NCBI GenBank assembly: GCA_039025235.1
Contig: JBCCOS010000006.1
Location: 62,001 to 126,000, forward strand
Direction: 5' to 3'
Source: MED-G105 sp039025235
GTDB lineage: Bacteria; Pseudomonadota; Alphaproteobacteria; Caulobacterales; Parvularculaceae
DNA length: 64,000 nucleotides
Shown here: piece after piece, positions 25,468 to 33,890 of the stretch
How the letters are laid out: each line of letters begins with the position of its first letter
How positions within the stretch are numbered: the stretch's first letter is position 1
The notes under the pieces: model-generated
Databases searched by the model: none
Told to the model about the DNA's origin: nothing
Seen by the model: the letters and a program-made list of their open reading frames with translations, nothing else
Translations under genes and position numbers: made by a program

Positions 25468-26403
25468 TTACTTTTCATATTCTTTGAAGAAATCACTCAC
25501 AGCATCAAAGTACTCTTTGCGCAAATCATCTCGTTCCATCATGATTTCGTGCCGGGCTTCTGCGATCAGTATACGCTTAATGAACGGGGAAGCGTCAGCT
25601 AAAAGAGCATGATCATCCGGGTCGCATAGACGATCATTCCCAGCGGATACCAACAGCGTTGGCGTTTTCATCTTAGCGAAATGACTAGGCTGATGAAATG
25701 TGGCCATTGTTTTAAACGCCTCTTTCAACCAGGAGAAAGTCTGTCCATAGACCGCTGCATTGGGTTGGGCTTTTCGTAGCTCAACAAAACGGTTGTGTCT
25801 TGCTTCATCGTGGGTGAGGGCGCGCGCGTCAAATGTTGTAGGGCTGTCGCCACCGCGCGGGATGCGACGCTCACCCGCGCCAACCGCGACAGCCAAAGAA
25901 GAAAGCGCCTTTGCCGCAATGATGGTTCTCTTCGGCATTAAAAGCTTTGTCAGGGGCGCACATAAAACGGCAGCATTGAACTTATCATAACCGTCGGCGA
26001 GCAATGTCAGGGCAGGTGCCCCTCCCATTGAATGCGTCATTAAAAACAGAGGAGACGGGAACCTTGGTGCCACGATATTCTCAGTAAATTCCTCGATATC
26101 CATCCGATAACGGTCGAAATCCGTTATATGGGTCAAGGATTGGTTGTTCCCAGCGCGTTCGGATAAACCCTGACCCCGCCAGTCCATCATGGCGACATTA
26201 AAACCGAACGATTGCATGTCGGCGACTGTTTCGAAATACTTTTCAATGAATTCTGACCAACCGCTTAAGAGAATGAGTGTTTTTGTGGCTCCATCTTTCG
26301 GGAAAAATGCGGCGCGCAGTTGCGCTCCATCGCTTGCGTGAAACTCTACCGCTTCAGCGCCTTCAGGCGGTGGGTTACCGTCTATTTGGATGAAGCTGAG
26401 AAT
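25468..26403 (-). CDS. Alpha/beta hydrolase (lysophospholipase/monoacylglycerol lipase type), apparent AUU start
   Basis: A serine hydrolase of the lysophospholipase L2/monoacylglycerol lipase group. The only ATG-initiated frame begins at 26217 and lacks the first beta strands. The same frame continues upstream to 26403 and encodes the expected N-terminus: NPPPEGAEAVEFHASDG, LRAAFFP, TLILLSGWSEFIEKYFETVAD, ending at MDWRGQGLSERA. The nucleophile elbow is THSMGGAP; acid and histidine are in SAGNDRLCDPDDH and EARHEIMMERD. The extension has no ATG, GTG or TTG; an ATT at 26401-26403 lies exactly six bases after a perfect GGAGG (26410-26414), so an AUU start is inferred, giving 311 residues. It is one base after the stop of the SCP2-like gene and should be translationally coupled to it. 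Confidence 0.8.
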   Translation of the reverse strand: MLSFIQIDGNPPPEGAEAVEFHASDGAQLRAAFFPKDGATKTLILLSGWSEFIEKYFETVADMQSFGFNVAMMDWRGQGLSERAGNNQSLTHITDFDRYRMDIEEFTENIVAPRFPSPLFLMTHSMGGAPALTLLADGYDKFNAAVLCAPLTKLLMPKRTIIAAKALSSLAVAVGAGERRIPRGGDSPTTFDARALTHDEARHNRFVELRKAQPNAAVYGQTFSWLKEAFKTMATFHQPSHFAKMKTPTLLVSAGNDRLCDPDDHALLADASPFIKRILIAEARHEIMMERDDLRKEYFDAVSDFFKEYEK

Positions 26404-26404
26404 A

Positions 26405-26746
26405 CTAAGCCTCCAACGTCAATCTGGCCATAACGCTCATATCGCCACCAATAACCAGGCGACCTGAGAGATAAGAGCTTTCTAAGGCATTTGTTCGTGC
26501 AAAGATTTCCTGAAGGGTCTCGGTGCTGGCGCTCCATACTAACTGTCCGACCGGGGCGGCCTTGTCGTGGTTTGGTGGCGTTTCATCCTGCACAGGTTTC
26601 GATGGTAAGACCGTCACGGTTGGCGGTGTTTGCCAACCGTCTACAACAAAACTAGTTAGGCCCTCAGGGCGGATTTCGATGATGCCATTAAATGGATATC
26701 GAAATGCCTTAGACGCACTTTCTATAAGAGTTTTGTGATCAGCCAA
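26405..26746 (-). CDS. SCP2-like sterol/lipid-carrier domain protein
   Basis: A 113-residue single-domain protein. The C-terminal segment SSYLSGRLVIGGDMSVMARL resembles the SCP-2 fold signature (GKL-I-GD---a-kL) found in lipid-carrier and accessory proteins; the middle has TETLQEIFARTNALESSYLSG, also in register with that family. No signal peptide or membrane segment is seen. Its 3' end carries the GGAGG that serves the downstream alpha/beta hydrolase, one base beyond its TAG. A shared lipid-related job for the two is inference. Family assignment is by pattern and moderately sure. Confidence 0.65.
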   Translation of the reverse strand: MADHKTLIESASKAFRYPFNGIIEIRPEGLTSFVVDGWQTPPTVTVLPSKPVQDETPPNHDKAAPVGQLVWSASTETLQEIFARTNALESSYLSGRLVIGGDMSVMARLTLEA

Positions 26747-26784
26747 TGGGTGTTTCCTCGTTGGTTCTACCCCTTCAGGTTATA

Positions 26785-27687
26785 TCATTTAGCGGGTTTT
26801 CTAAAGCGAATGGTCATCCGGTCACTTTCGCCAATTGCATCGAAGCGTTCTCTAGGGAAGTTCGGCTCACGCATGCCGGGAGCCTTGGCCGAACGGCGAA
26901 CGGGCAGCAACGTCCAAACGCCAAAGGGGTGATTTTTGGTATCTGCTTTATTTGCGTTAATCTCACTTTTTTCCTCGAAGGCAAAGCCAGCGGCTATGCC
27001 AAGGGAAATAATACTGGCCTCTGTGACATATCCATTGTGACTGATACCGTCCGCAGCGCTCGCATCGGCCCGGTGGTCAACCACGCCTAGAATCCCACCG
27101 GGGCGCAACACACGATAAAACTCTTTAAATGGCTCGCTTTGTTGCCCAGTGCCAAACCAATTATGGGCATTCCGGAAAGTGAGCACGGCGTCAGTGCTGT
27201 TAGCGGGCAGATCGAGCTTAGGCGGGGAGAAGGTGGTAATCTTCAATGGTCCGTAAAGTGAATTTCTATTCACGAATTCTGATTTGAATGCTGCCACAGC
27301 GCGTTCAGCGTCAGGGGATAGCGTTGGATCAAAGTGGGCTGCAATCAGCATCCCGTCGCCTGCTGCGAGGTAGGGCGCTAATATATTTGTGTACCAACCG
27401 CCACCGGGCCAAATCTCCAGGACTGTCATGTTGGGTAGGATTTCGAAAAAGTTAATCGTTTCTTTTGGGTGGCGCCATTTATCACGTGCGCGTTCCTCAT
27501 CGGTGCGGTGGGCACCCTCAATAGCGGACGTCAAGATTAGTGAGGCTTCAGCTGTCTCGTCCGGTTCAATCTGAGATTCGACCGACGAGGACGTTTCTCC
27601 GCCGGTAGGCCGATCACACCCGATGCTTCCACTTATGATAGAAGAAAACAGGGCTAGCGCACTCAATTGGTTAATGAATTTTCTCAA
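26785..27687 (-). CDS. Predicted periplasmic class I methyltransferase-like lipoprotein
   Basis: A Rossmann-type SAM methyltransferase core (VLEIWPGGGWYTNILAPYLA for motif I, DAVLTFRNAHNWFG, FYRVLRPGGILGVVDHRA) follows a secretion signal. A TTG at 27687, seven bases after GAGAG, gives RKFINQLSALALFSSIISGSIGC, a lipoprotein-like signal with cysteine 24; the ATG at 27744 would bury the signal behind 19 extra residues. Exported SAM-methyltransferase-like proteins are known as a family in proteobacteria but their substrates are not established; the periplasm has no SAM, so the activity is questionable. It sits upstream of the SCP2-hydrolase pair, 38 bases away, probably in one operon. Confidence 0.75.
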   Translation of the reverse strand: MRKFINQLSALALFSSIISGSIGCDRPTGGETSSSVESQIEPDETAEASLILTSAIEGAHRTDEERARDKWRHPKETINFFEILPNMTVLEIWPGGGWYTNILAPYLAAGDGMLIAAHFDPTLSPDAERAVAAFKSEFVNRNSLYGPLKITTFSPPKLDLPANSTDAVLTFRNAHNWFGTGQQSEPFKEFYRVLRPGGILGVVDHRADASAADGISHNGYVTEASIISLGIAAGFAFEEKSEINANKADTKNHPFGVWTLLPVRRSAKAPGMREPNFPRERFDAIGESDRMTIRFRKPAK

Positions 27688-27830
27688 TCGAATTCTCTCA
27701 AAATATAGAGCCAAAGGCCTTGAAAATCTCTCGTCCCCATCCATCTTTAATCTCGAGAGGCCATTTGGCTCTCATGTCATCCGGTCAGACGCGCGTTATT
27801 AACGGCGTTGATTGTACCGGGTCATTTTAA

Positions 27831-27861
27831 CCTTGCTTAGATCAAGAAGGATAAACAAACG
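27831..27861 (+). promoter_or_regulatory. Possible ROSE-like RNA thermometer at the hsp20 start
   Basis: The leader carries TTGCT (27833-27837), matching the U-U/C-G-C-U core of ROSE elements, and AGGA (27848-27851), the Shine-Dalgarno. Pairing these with a bulged G is the arrangement that masks the ribosome site in alphaproteobacterial small heat-shock genes. CTTG/CAAG and CCTT/AAGG provide alternative local pairings. Only the last hairpin is evident; a multi-stem ROSE leader is not clear. Confidence 0.35.
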
Positions 27862-28320
27862 ATGCGTAATTATGATCTTACTCCACTTTACCGCAACACG
27901 GTCGGTTTCGACAGAATGTTCGATTTGCTCGAAAATGTTGGGAAAATCGACGCGGGTGGATACCCTCCCTACAATATTCAGAGGTTAGGTGAGGACAGTT
28001 ACCAGATCACGCTTGCGGTAGCGGGTTTTGGACAGGATGATATCGATCTTGAAGTTCATCAGAATGTTTTAAAAGTTGCCGGTGTCCGAAAAGAGGCCGA
28101 AACCGAGCAGACATTTTTACATCAAGGGATCGCGGGACGCTCATTCGAGCGGCGCTTCCAACTAGCTGATCATGTGAAGATCGAGGCTGCGACATTGGAA
28201 AATGGGCTCCTCAATATTGAGCTCAAGCGAGAAATACCCGAAGCAATGAAACCTCGGAAAATAGAAATCAATGCTAAAGGCAGCCCGCTAAAGGTTGTGG
28301 ATGGTCAATCTGCTGCTTAA
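27862..28320 (+). CDS. Small heat-shock protein, Hsp20/IbpA family
   Basis: An ATP-independent holdase chaperone with an alpha-crystallin domain. The N-terminus MRNYDLTPLYRNTVGFDRMFDLL is the class A IbpA-like pattern common in alphaproteobacteria; the crystallin core runs from YNIQRLGEDSYQITLAVAGF to GLLNIELKREIPE, followed by PRKIEIN, the usual C-terminal extension with its I-x-I anchor. 152 residues, full length. A possible thermometer precedes it and a strong terminator follows. Confidence 0.95.
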   Translation: MRNYDLTPLYRNTVGFDRMFDLLENVGKIDAGGYPPYNIQRLGEDSYQITLAVAGFGQDDIDLEVHQNVLKVAGVRKEAETEQTFLHQGIAGRSFERRFQLADHVKIEAATLENGLLNIELKREIPEAMKPRKIEINAKGSPLKVVDGQSAA

Positions 28321-28355
28321 AGAATTGGTCTGTGATTTGACTTAAATTTGTTGAT

Positions 28356-28390
28356 GCGCTTCTGTCCGTTCGGGCAGAAGCGCTTTTTAT
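28356..28390 (+). terminator. Terminator after hsp20
   Basis: GCGCTTCTG and CAGAAGCGC pair perfectly, extended by CC/GG around a GTTC-like loop, and are followed by TTTTTATG. It lies between convergent hsp20 and suhB and may serve both, though the T-run favours the plus strand. Confidence 0.85.
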
Positions 28391-28404
28391 GTGATCTTTA
28401 TTGA

Positions 28405-29196
28405 TTAGCGCCCGGTAATCAGCGCCCTTGCGTCATTCGCAATATCAGCGTTTGAGGCGAATATCGAGGGTTTGTGGAGTGGGTTATCGCCGCCTTCCAG
28501 ATCGGTTACGATGCCGCCCGCCTCACGAACGATAACGATCCCTGCACCGATATCCCATGGGCTCAATCCGCGTTCCCAATAAGCATCAAATCGGCCAGCT
28601 GCGACAAACGCCAAATCAAGCGCTGCTGAGCCAAAGCGACGGACACCCGCTGTTTCTTCCAAAACCCGATTGGTTTCGGCAAGCGCCTCTGGCCGTCCGG
28701 GTTTTCCCTTAAAGGGTAAGCCCGTTGCGAATAGACATTCGGTGAGATCGCGCCGTGCTGAGACCCGGAGGCGACGATCATTGAGCCAGGCACCTTGCCC
28801 TTTTTCGGCCCAGAACAATTCGTCTGACGCGGGATTATAAATCACACCAGCATAGGGTGTTCTGTCACGCTCAAGGCAAATTGATATCGCGAATTGTCCA
28901 AGCCCATGCATGAAATTCGTGGTGCCATCTAAGGGGTCGACAATCCATCGGTTTGAGTTATCGGACCCTTCGATTTCGCCTCGCTCTTCCATAATGAAAC
29001 CATATTTGGGCCTAGCCCGGGAAAGCTCCTCAAACAGTTTTTGCTCAGCGCGCAGATCGGCCGCCGTTACAAAGTCTGATGCTCCTTTCTTCGATACTTG
29101 CAGCGCTTCTAACTCACCAAAATCTCTGGTGAGCCCGCGTGCTGCTTTGCGCGCTGCCGTAACCATTGCATTTATGAGCGCTGACGAATGCGCCAT
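28405..29196 (-). CDS. suhB: Inositol monophosphatase family protein (SuhB)
   Basis: Mg-dependent phosphatase of the inositol monophosphatase family; SuhB homologues also act in rRNA antitermination. Metal ligands are in EERGE (about residues 70-74) and DPLDGTTNF (87-95); the C-terminal motif SPWDIGAGIVIVREAGG carries the third aspartate. 263 residues is standard. ATG at 29196 has AGGAAAA seven bases upstream. It is a single gene convergent with hsp20. Whether it acts on inositol phosphate, NADP-type or other substrates cannot be told from sequence. Confidence 0.9.
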   Translation of the reverse strand: MAHSSALINAMVTAARKAARGLTRDFGELEALQVSKKGASDFVTAADLRAEQKLFEELSRARPKYGFIMEERGEIEGSDNSNRWIVDPLDGTTNFMHGLGQFAISICLERDRTPYAGVIYNPASDELFWAEKGQGAWLNDRRLRVSARRDLTECLFATGLPFKGKPGRPEALAETNRVLEETAGVRRFGSAALDLAFVAAGRFDAYWERGLSPWDIGAGIVIVREAGGIVTDLEGGDNPLHKPSIFASNADIANDARALITGR

Positions 29197-29475
29197 GGCA
29201 TTTTCCTATGACATTAAAAGCGAATTTGAATTCGGTGGAGACGGCACCGCGATGCTCGAGTTTTTTTGATGATCTGAGCACCCGCACAATACAGTCAGCC
29301 AAACGATGTGCAAGCCAACATATTCTGTTTTCGGCACCTTACAAACCGCTGCTAACGAAGCGATGCTGCACAGCACAAATTTTCGGGTGATAGCAATATT
29401 GTTATCACACCTTTACAGACCCCCAACGGCGACGCAATAACATTGAAAAATATAAGTCTATGGGAAGAGATACTG

Positions 29476-31182
29476 ATGCCGCAAAAAATTCAGGTGGACA
29501 CAGCCGCGATCTTCGCCTCGGCGATGAAGCTCATGACGGAAGACCCACGCTACAAAGTTGGTCGAGATCAAATTCGTGGTAACGACTATACTGTTTTTGA
29601 AAACGCGCCCAATGGTCTGGTCGAATTGTTCGAAGCCGGCGCAGCCTATGGCGCTCGTGATTTCATTCTTTATGAGGATGAAGTTTATTCCTTCAAAGAG
29701 ACTTGGCAAAAGGCACTTCAGTTTGCCGCGGGATTAAAGAAGCGTTTTGATATAAAGCCTGACGACCGTGTTGGTATTTCAATGCAGAATTGTCCGGAAT
29801 GGTGTTTTTCCTATATGGGCATTATCGCGCTTGGCGCGGTTGTTGTGCCACTGAATTCCTGGTGGAAGACGCAAGAGCTCGTCTATGCAATAAAAGATAG
29901 TGATATCAAAGTTGTTGTCGTTGACGGTAAGCGCTATGAACTTCTTGCAAGTGTGCGGAAAGAATTAGATCTGTCACTGGTTATTGCAAGAGACCCGGTT
30001 GATGGTAATGCGACTGCGTTTGACGAACTTGTTCAACCGAGTGAGTCGATTGAACCCTATAAAGATTATCATACAGATGACGATTTTTCTATTATCTATA
30101 CGTCGGGGTCAACGGGGCATCCGAAGGGCGTAATTCTTACTCATCGTGGCTGTGTATCGTCTATTGTAAATTACACGTTCTTAACCGATGCGGTTAATGC
30201 AAGTTTGGCCGAGGGATCGATACACGGTGACAATCCAGGTATTCTACTAGGGGTCCCACTCTTTCATGTGAGTGGAAGTCACATACTTTTCCTGATGTCG
30301 TATTTTATAGGTCGGCGGTTGGCGATGATGACACGGTGGGATCCTGAAAAAGCGGTAAAGCTTATAAATACTCATCAAATTACTAACTTCTCTGGTGTGC
30401 CAAGCCAGTCCTATGATCTGATGGTGGCAGCTGGTGATAAAGGCTTACCAAGTATGATTGATTTGAGTGCTGGTGGCGCAAAGCGGCCTGCATCTCACGT
30501 TGATCAATTACAAAAGAAACTGAAAAATGTTGGTGCCTCAGCCGGGTACGGATTAAGTGAAACCAATGGTCTTGGGTGCGCGACGGCGTCCAATGATTAT
30601 TATAAACGCCCTGATTCCACGGGCCGCGCAATTGCCCCACTCGTTGAATTGGAGATTTGGGATGAGGACGGTCAGCGCCTACCCACCGGCGAAGCCGGGG
30701 AGGTTATGCTGCGCACGGCGGCCGCTTTCAGGGGCTATCTCAATAAGCCGGAGGAAACGGCCCAAGCGATCGAGCCCAATGGATGGTTTCACACCGGCGA
30801 TATGGGGTATGTTGATGATGAAGGCTTTTTGTTCATTGTTGATCGAATAAAGCAACTCATTATCCGAGGCGGCGAAAACATCTCTTGCCTCGAAGTTGAG
30901 GAGCGCGCTTACCTCCATGACGACGTTGCAGAAGTGAGCGTATTTTCTGTGCCAGACGATGAATTAGAAGAGCGTGTAGGGATGGTCGTTTACTCAAAAG
31001 AGGGAAAAACGGTTGATCCGGAAGCCCTTAGAACCTTTATGGCAGAAGATCTTGCCCATTTTAAAGTGCCGGAGAAGATCTGGATTTCGCAGACGAGCTT
31101 ACCACGGCTTGCAACAGAGAAGATTGACAAGCGGACGACTAGACAGACTGCCTTAGAGCAAACACCCGCTTGGAGTATTTAG
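29476..31182 (+). CDS. AMP-binding acyl-CoA synthetase/ligase
   Basis: An ANL-superfamily acid:CoA ligase that activates a carboxylic acid through an acyl-adenylate. The P-loop-like YTSGSTGHPKGV is at about residues 208-219, the A5 motif is GYGLSETNG, A7 is WFHTGDMGYVDDEGF, A8 is VDRIKQLIIRGGENIS, and the catalytic lysine is in LATEKIDKR near the C-terminus. ATG at 29476 has GGGAAGAG six bases upstream; a TTG at 29443 would add 11 residues. It heads a cluster with two acyl-CoA dehydrogenases, a MaoC hydratase and a thiolase, so it probably supplies that pathway's CoA ester. Substrate is unknown: fatty, aryl or sterol-derived acids are all possible. Confidence 0.9.
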   Translation: MPQKIQVDTAAIFASAMKLMTEDPRYKVGRDQIRGNDYTVFENAPNGLVELFEAGAAYGARDFILYEDEVYSFKETWQKALQFAAGLKKRFDIKPDDRVGISMQNCPEWCFSYMGIIALGAVVVPLNSWWKTQELVYAIKDSDIKVVVVDGKRYELLASVRKELDLSLVIARDPVDGNATAFDELVQPSESIEPYKDYHTDDDFSIIYTSGSTGHPKGVILTHRGCVSSIVNYTFLTDAVNASLAEGSIHGDNPGILLGVPLFHVSGSHILFLMSYFIGRRLAMMTRWDPEKAVKLINTHQITNFSGVPSQSYDLMVAAGDKGLPSMIDLSAGGAKRPASHVDQLQKKLKNVGASAGYGLSETNGLGCATASNDYYKRPDSTGRAIAPLVELEIWDEDGQRLPTGEAGEVMLRTAAAFRGYLNKPEETAQAIEPNGWFHTGDMGYVDDEGFLFIVDRIKQLIIRGGENISCLEVEERAYLHDDVAEVSVFSVPDDELEERVGMVVYSKEGKTVDPEALRTFMAEDLAHFKVPEKIWISQTSLPRLATEKIDKRTTRQTALEQTPAWSI

Positions 31183-31286
31183 TCTCCATGTAGTTTAACA
31201 GTCACAGTTGCGGTCAGGTACATTTGACCCATTAAAAATGCAATTAAATCAGTCCTAAGTTAAGGATAATCAGAGGAAGTATACGA

Positions 31287-32492
31287 ATGAAAGACCTTGA
31301 GGAATTTCGTGCGTCGACAAAAGCATGGCTTGGTGAGAATTGTCCTGAAGAAATGCGCGATAACAACAAAGAAGGCGAGCTTATTTTCTGGGGCGGGCGC
31401 AATCGTACATTTGAGTCAGATGCTCAAAGGGTTTGGTTTGAACGCATGGTCGAGAAAGGATGGACGACGCCCCTTTGGCCGAAAGAATATGGCGGTGGTG
31501 GCCTATCAAAAGAGGAAGGCAAAATTCTCCGGCAGGAGATGCGCGCCATAAATGCAAGGCCCCCATTGGGTAGCTTCGGAATCTGGATGCTGGGGCCGGC
31601 ACTTTTAGAATATGGTTCAGAAGAACAGAAACGTTATTTCCTACCGCCGATCTCCCGTGGAGAAATCCGCTGGTGTCAAGGGTATTCGGAGCCCAATTCT
31701 GGATCCGACCTTGCTTCTCTCCAATGTAAATGTGAAGACATGGGGGATCATTGGCTGGTCAATGGTCAAAAAGTCTGGACGTCTTATGCTGATCAATGCG
31801 ACTGGATATTTGTTCTTGTTCGAACAGATCCAAAAGCTGCGAAGCATAATGGCATAAGCTTCATTCTGTTGGATATGGAATCGGAAGGCGTTTCTACAAA
31901 ACCCATAAAACTTATATCCGGAAAATCACCGTTCTGTGAAACATTTTTTGATAACGTTAAGGTTCCGAAGGAACACGCACCGGGCGTTTCGTCTATCGTT
32001 GGCGAGGTCAATCGAGGCTGGGATGTCGCGAAGTCTCTTCTTTCCCATGAAAGAGAAATGATCGGCACAGGTGCTGATGGTGCTGTTGCATTGCGTGGTC
32101 TTGGCGAGGTTGCGCTCGAATACTTGGGTCGAGACAAGCAAGGTCGGTTAGATGAACCACTGCTACGCAGTAAAATTGCAGAAGCGGAAATCGATGGTTG
32201 GGCATTTTTGTTGACCATGGAAAGAATAAAGGATGAAGCTAAGGCCGGTCAGGGTACTGGTGCGAATGCATCAATGTTGAAGTACTACGGGACAGAGTTT
32301 AACAAGCGCCGATATGAACTCTTTATGGATGCTGCAGGCTCGGAAGGGCTCGAATGGGAAAGCGAACGATCGGAAGATGGAAAGTTGGCAAAAGACTGGC
32401 TACGGACAAAAGGAAATTCCATAGAAGGCGGAACGTCCGAAGTACAGCTTAACATCATTTCGAAACGGATACTCGAACTTCCTGATGCCTAG
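31287..32492 (+). CDS. Acyl-CoA dehydrogenase, large subunit-like
   Basis: FAD-dependent acyl-CoA dehydrogenase fold: WGGRNRTF and WFERMVEKGWTTPLWPKEYGG in the N-terminal helical domain, the flavin-binding WCQGYSEPNSGSDLASL and WLVNGQKVWTSYA in the middle, and GNSIEGGTSEVQLNIISKRIL at the C-terminus. In classic enzymes the catalytic glutamate directly precedes GT in YEGT; here the residue there is Gly (EGGT), with Glu one place earlier. AGAGGAAG precedes ATG. It lies 98 bases before a second, divergent acyl-CoA dehydrogenase, the arrangement seen for heteromeric enzymes of sterol side-chain and aryl degradation. Operon membership is likely. Confidence 0.9.
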   Translation: MKDLEEFRASTKAWLGENCPEEMRDNNKEGELIFWGGRNRTFESDAQRVWFERMVEKGWTTPLWPKEYGGGGLSKEEGKILRQEMRAINARPPLGSFGIWMLGPALLEYGSEEQKRYFLPPISRGEIRWCQGYSEPNSGSDLASLQCKCEDMGDHWLVNGQKVWTSYADQCDWIFVLVRTDPKAAKHNGISFILLDMESEGVSTKPIKLISGKSPFCETFFDNVKVPKEHAPGVSSIVGEVNRGWDVAKSLLSHEREMIGTGADGAVALRGLGEVALEYLGRDKQGRLDEPLLRSKIAEAEIDGWAFLLTMERIKDEAKAGQGTGANASMLKYYGTEFNKRRYELFMDAAGSEGLEWESERSEDGKLAKDWLRTKGNSIEGGTSEVQLNIISKRILELPDA

Positions 32493-32590
32493 GTATGAAG
32501 CCTGTTGCTGTTTGTTCTGCGACGATAATCCGCTCAGCGGTGCGCGCGCAAATATTCTATTCAAAGTAAGACCCATTTGAGAGGACTCTA

Positions 32591-33730
32591 ATGTCTTTAG
32601 TACTGACCGAAGAGCAACAGATGTTGCGCGATTCTGCGAGAGGTTTTCTTGAGGATAAATCACCTATTTCTGCCTTGCGTAAACTTCGTGATGATCAGGA
32701 TGAAATAGGCTTTTCGCGTGCTCTATGGTCAGAAATGGCTGAAATGGGCTGGGCTGGAATAATAATTGACGAAGAACATGGCGGCTCTGGATTTGGGTTT
32801 GTTGGCGCAGGCGTTATTGCAGAAGAGATGGGGCGAACACTGTCAGCATCCCCATTTCTCTCTACTGCTATTATGGGGGCCGCAGCATTAAACACGTTCG
32901 GCGCAAAAGCGCAGCAGGATGAACATCTTCCTGCGATCGCAGCGGGCAAAAGACTTATTTCTCTAGCTGTCGACGAGCAGCTAAAGCATAATCCCAATAA
33001 TATTTCCGTTCGCGCGGAAAAATCGGGTAATGCATTTAAGATATCAGGTGAGAAAACCTTCGTCGCAGATGGGCATGTTGCTGATAAAATTCTGGTCGCG
33101 GCACGCACGGCTGGTGCGCCAGATGAGGAACAAGGCCTCACTCTGTTTCTTGTTAATGGTGATGCAAAGGGGGTGGATCGTCAGCGCACCGCGTTGATTG
33201 ATAGTCGTGGCGCCGCAAAACTATCATTCGACAGTGTTGAGGTTACCGGCGATGATGTCGTTGGCGACGTTGATAATGGGCGTACGGTACTTGACGGCGT
33301 TTTAAATGCTGGCCGTATTGGGCTTTCAGCGGAGATGTCTGGTTCGGCTCAGGCTGCATTTGAAATGACGGTTGATTACTTAAAGGAGCGAAAACAGTTC
33401 GGTCAGGTTATTGGATCGTTCCAAGCTCTACAACACCGTGCTGCTCAACTTTACTCGGAGTTAGAGCTCGTGAAGTCGGTTGTTCTAAAAGCGCTTCAAG
33501 ATCTCGATACAAACTTAAATATGGCGCTGGCGACTGCGTCCCTTGCAAAGGCGAAGGCTGGTGCTGTGGCTAAGCTTGCGTCACAAGAAGCAATTCAGAT
33601 GCATGGCGGAATTGGTATGACGGACGAATATGACATTGGTTTTTTCATAAAGCGCATTCGCGTCGCTCAAGAAATGTTCGGCGATTCGGCATATCACGCT
33701 GACAAAATTGCGCGCTTACGGGGATACTGA
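32591..33730 (+). CDS. Acyl-CoA dehydrogenase, second subunit-like
   Basis: A 379-residue acyl-CoA dehydrogenase paralogue: MSLVLTEEQQMLRDSARGFL, EEHGGSGFGFVGAGVIAEEMG, GEKTFVADGHVADKILVAART, RKQFGQVIGSFQALQHRAA and IQMHGGIGMTDEYDIGFFIKR. The C-terminal helix reads AQEMFGDSAYHADKIARL and lacks the YEGT glutamate. The flavin-pairing GSDLA segment is also degenerate here. That pattern fits the second member of an alpha2-beta2 enzyme rather than an independent homotetramer. GAGAGGAC precedes ATG by five bases. Confidence 0.9.
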   Translation: MSLVLTEEQQMLRDSARGFLEDKSPISALRKLRDDQDEIGFSRALWSEMAEMGWAGIIIDEEHGGSGFGFVGAGVIAEEMGRTLSASPFLSTAIMGAAALNTFGAKAQQDEHLPAIAAGKRLISLAVDEQLKHNPNNISVRAEKSGNAFKISGEKTFVADGHVADKILVAARTAGAPDEEQGLTLFLVNGDAKGVDRQRTALIDSRGAAKLSFDSVEVTGDDVVGDVDNGRTVLDGVLNAGRIGLSAEMSGSAQAAFEMTVDYLKERKQFGQVIGSFQALQHRAAQLYSELELVKSVVLKALQDLDTNLNMALATASLAKAKAGAVAKLASQEAIQMHGGIGMTDEYDIGFFIKRIRVAQEMFGDSAYHADKIARLRGY

Positions 33731-33890
33731 ATTCAGAGGGTGTCGTTGCGTTTTCTTCAAGCGTACATTTTCTAAAGAGGTCGTCTTATCATTTTAAAAA
33801 CGCCTGGGCGACTTTTGATTTTACGCTCTGTCTACGGATTTTTTGCTGTCTAGGTTTTCAACTAATATATCATCAGTAAGGAAGTGTTTA

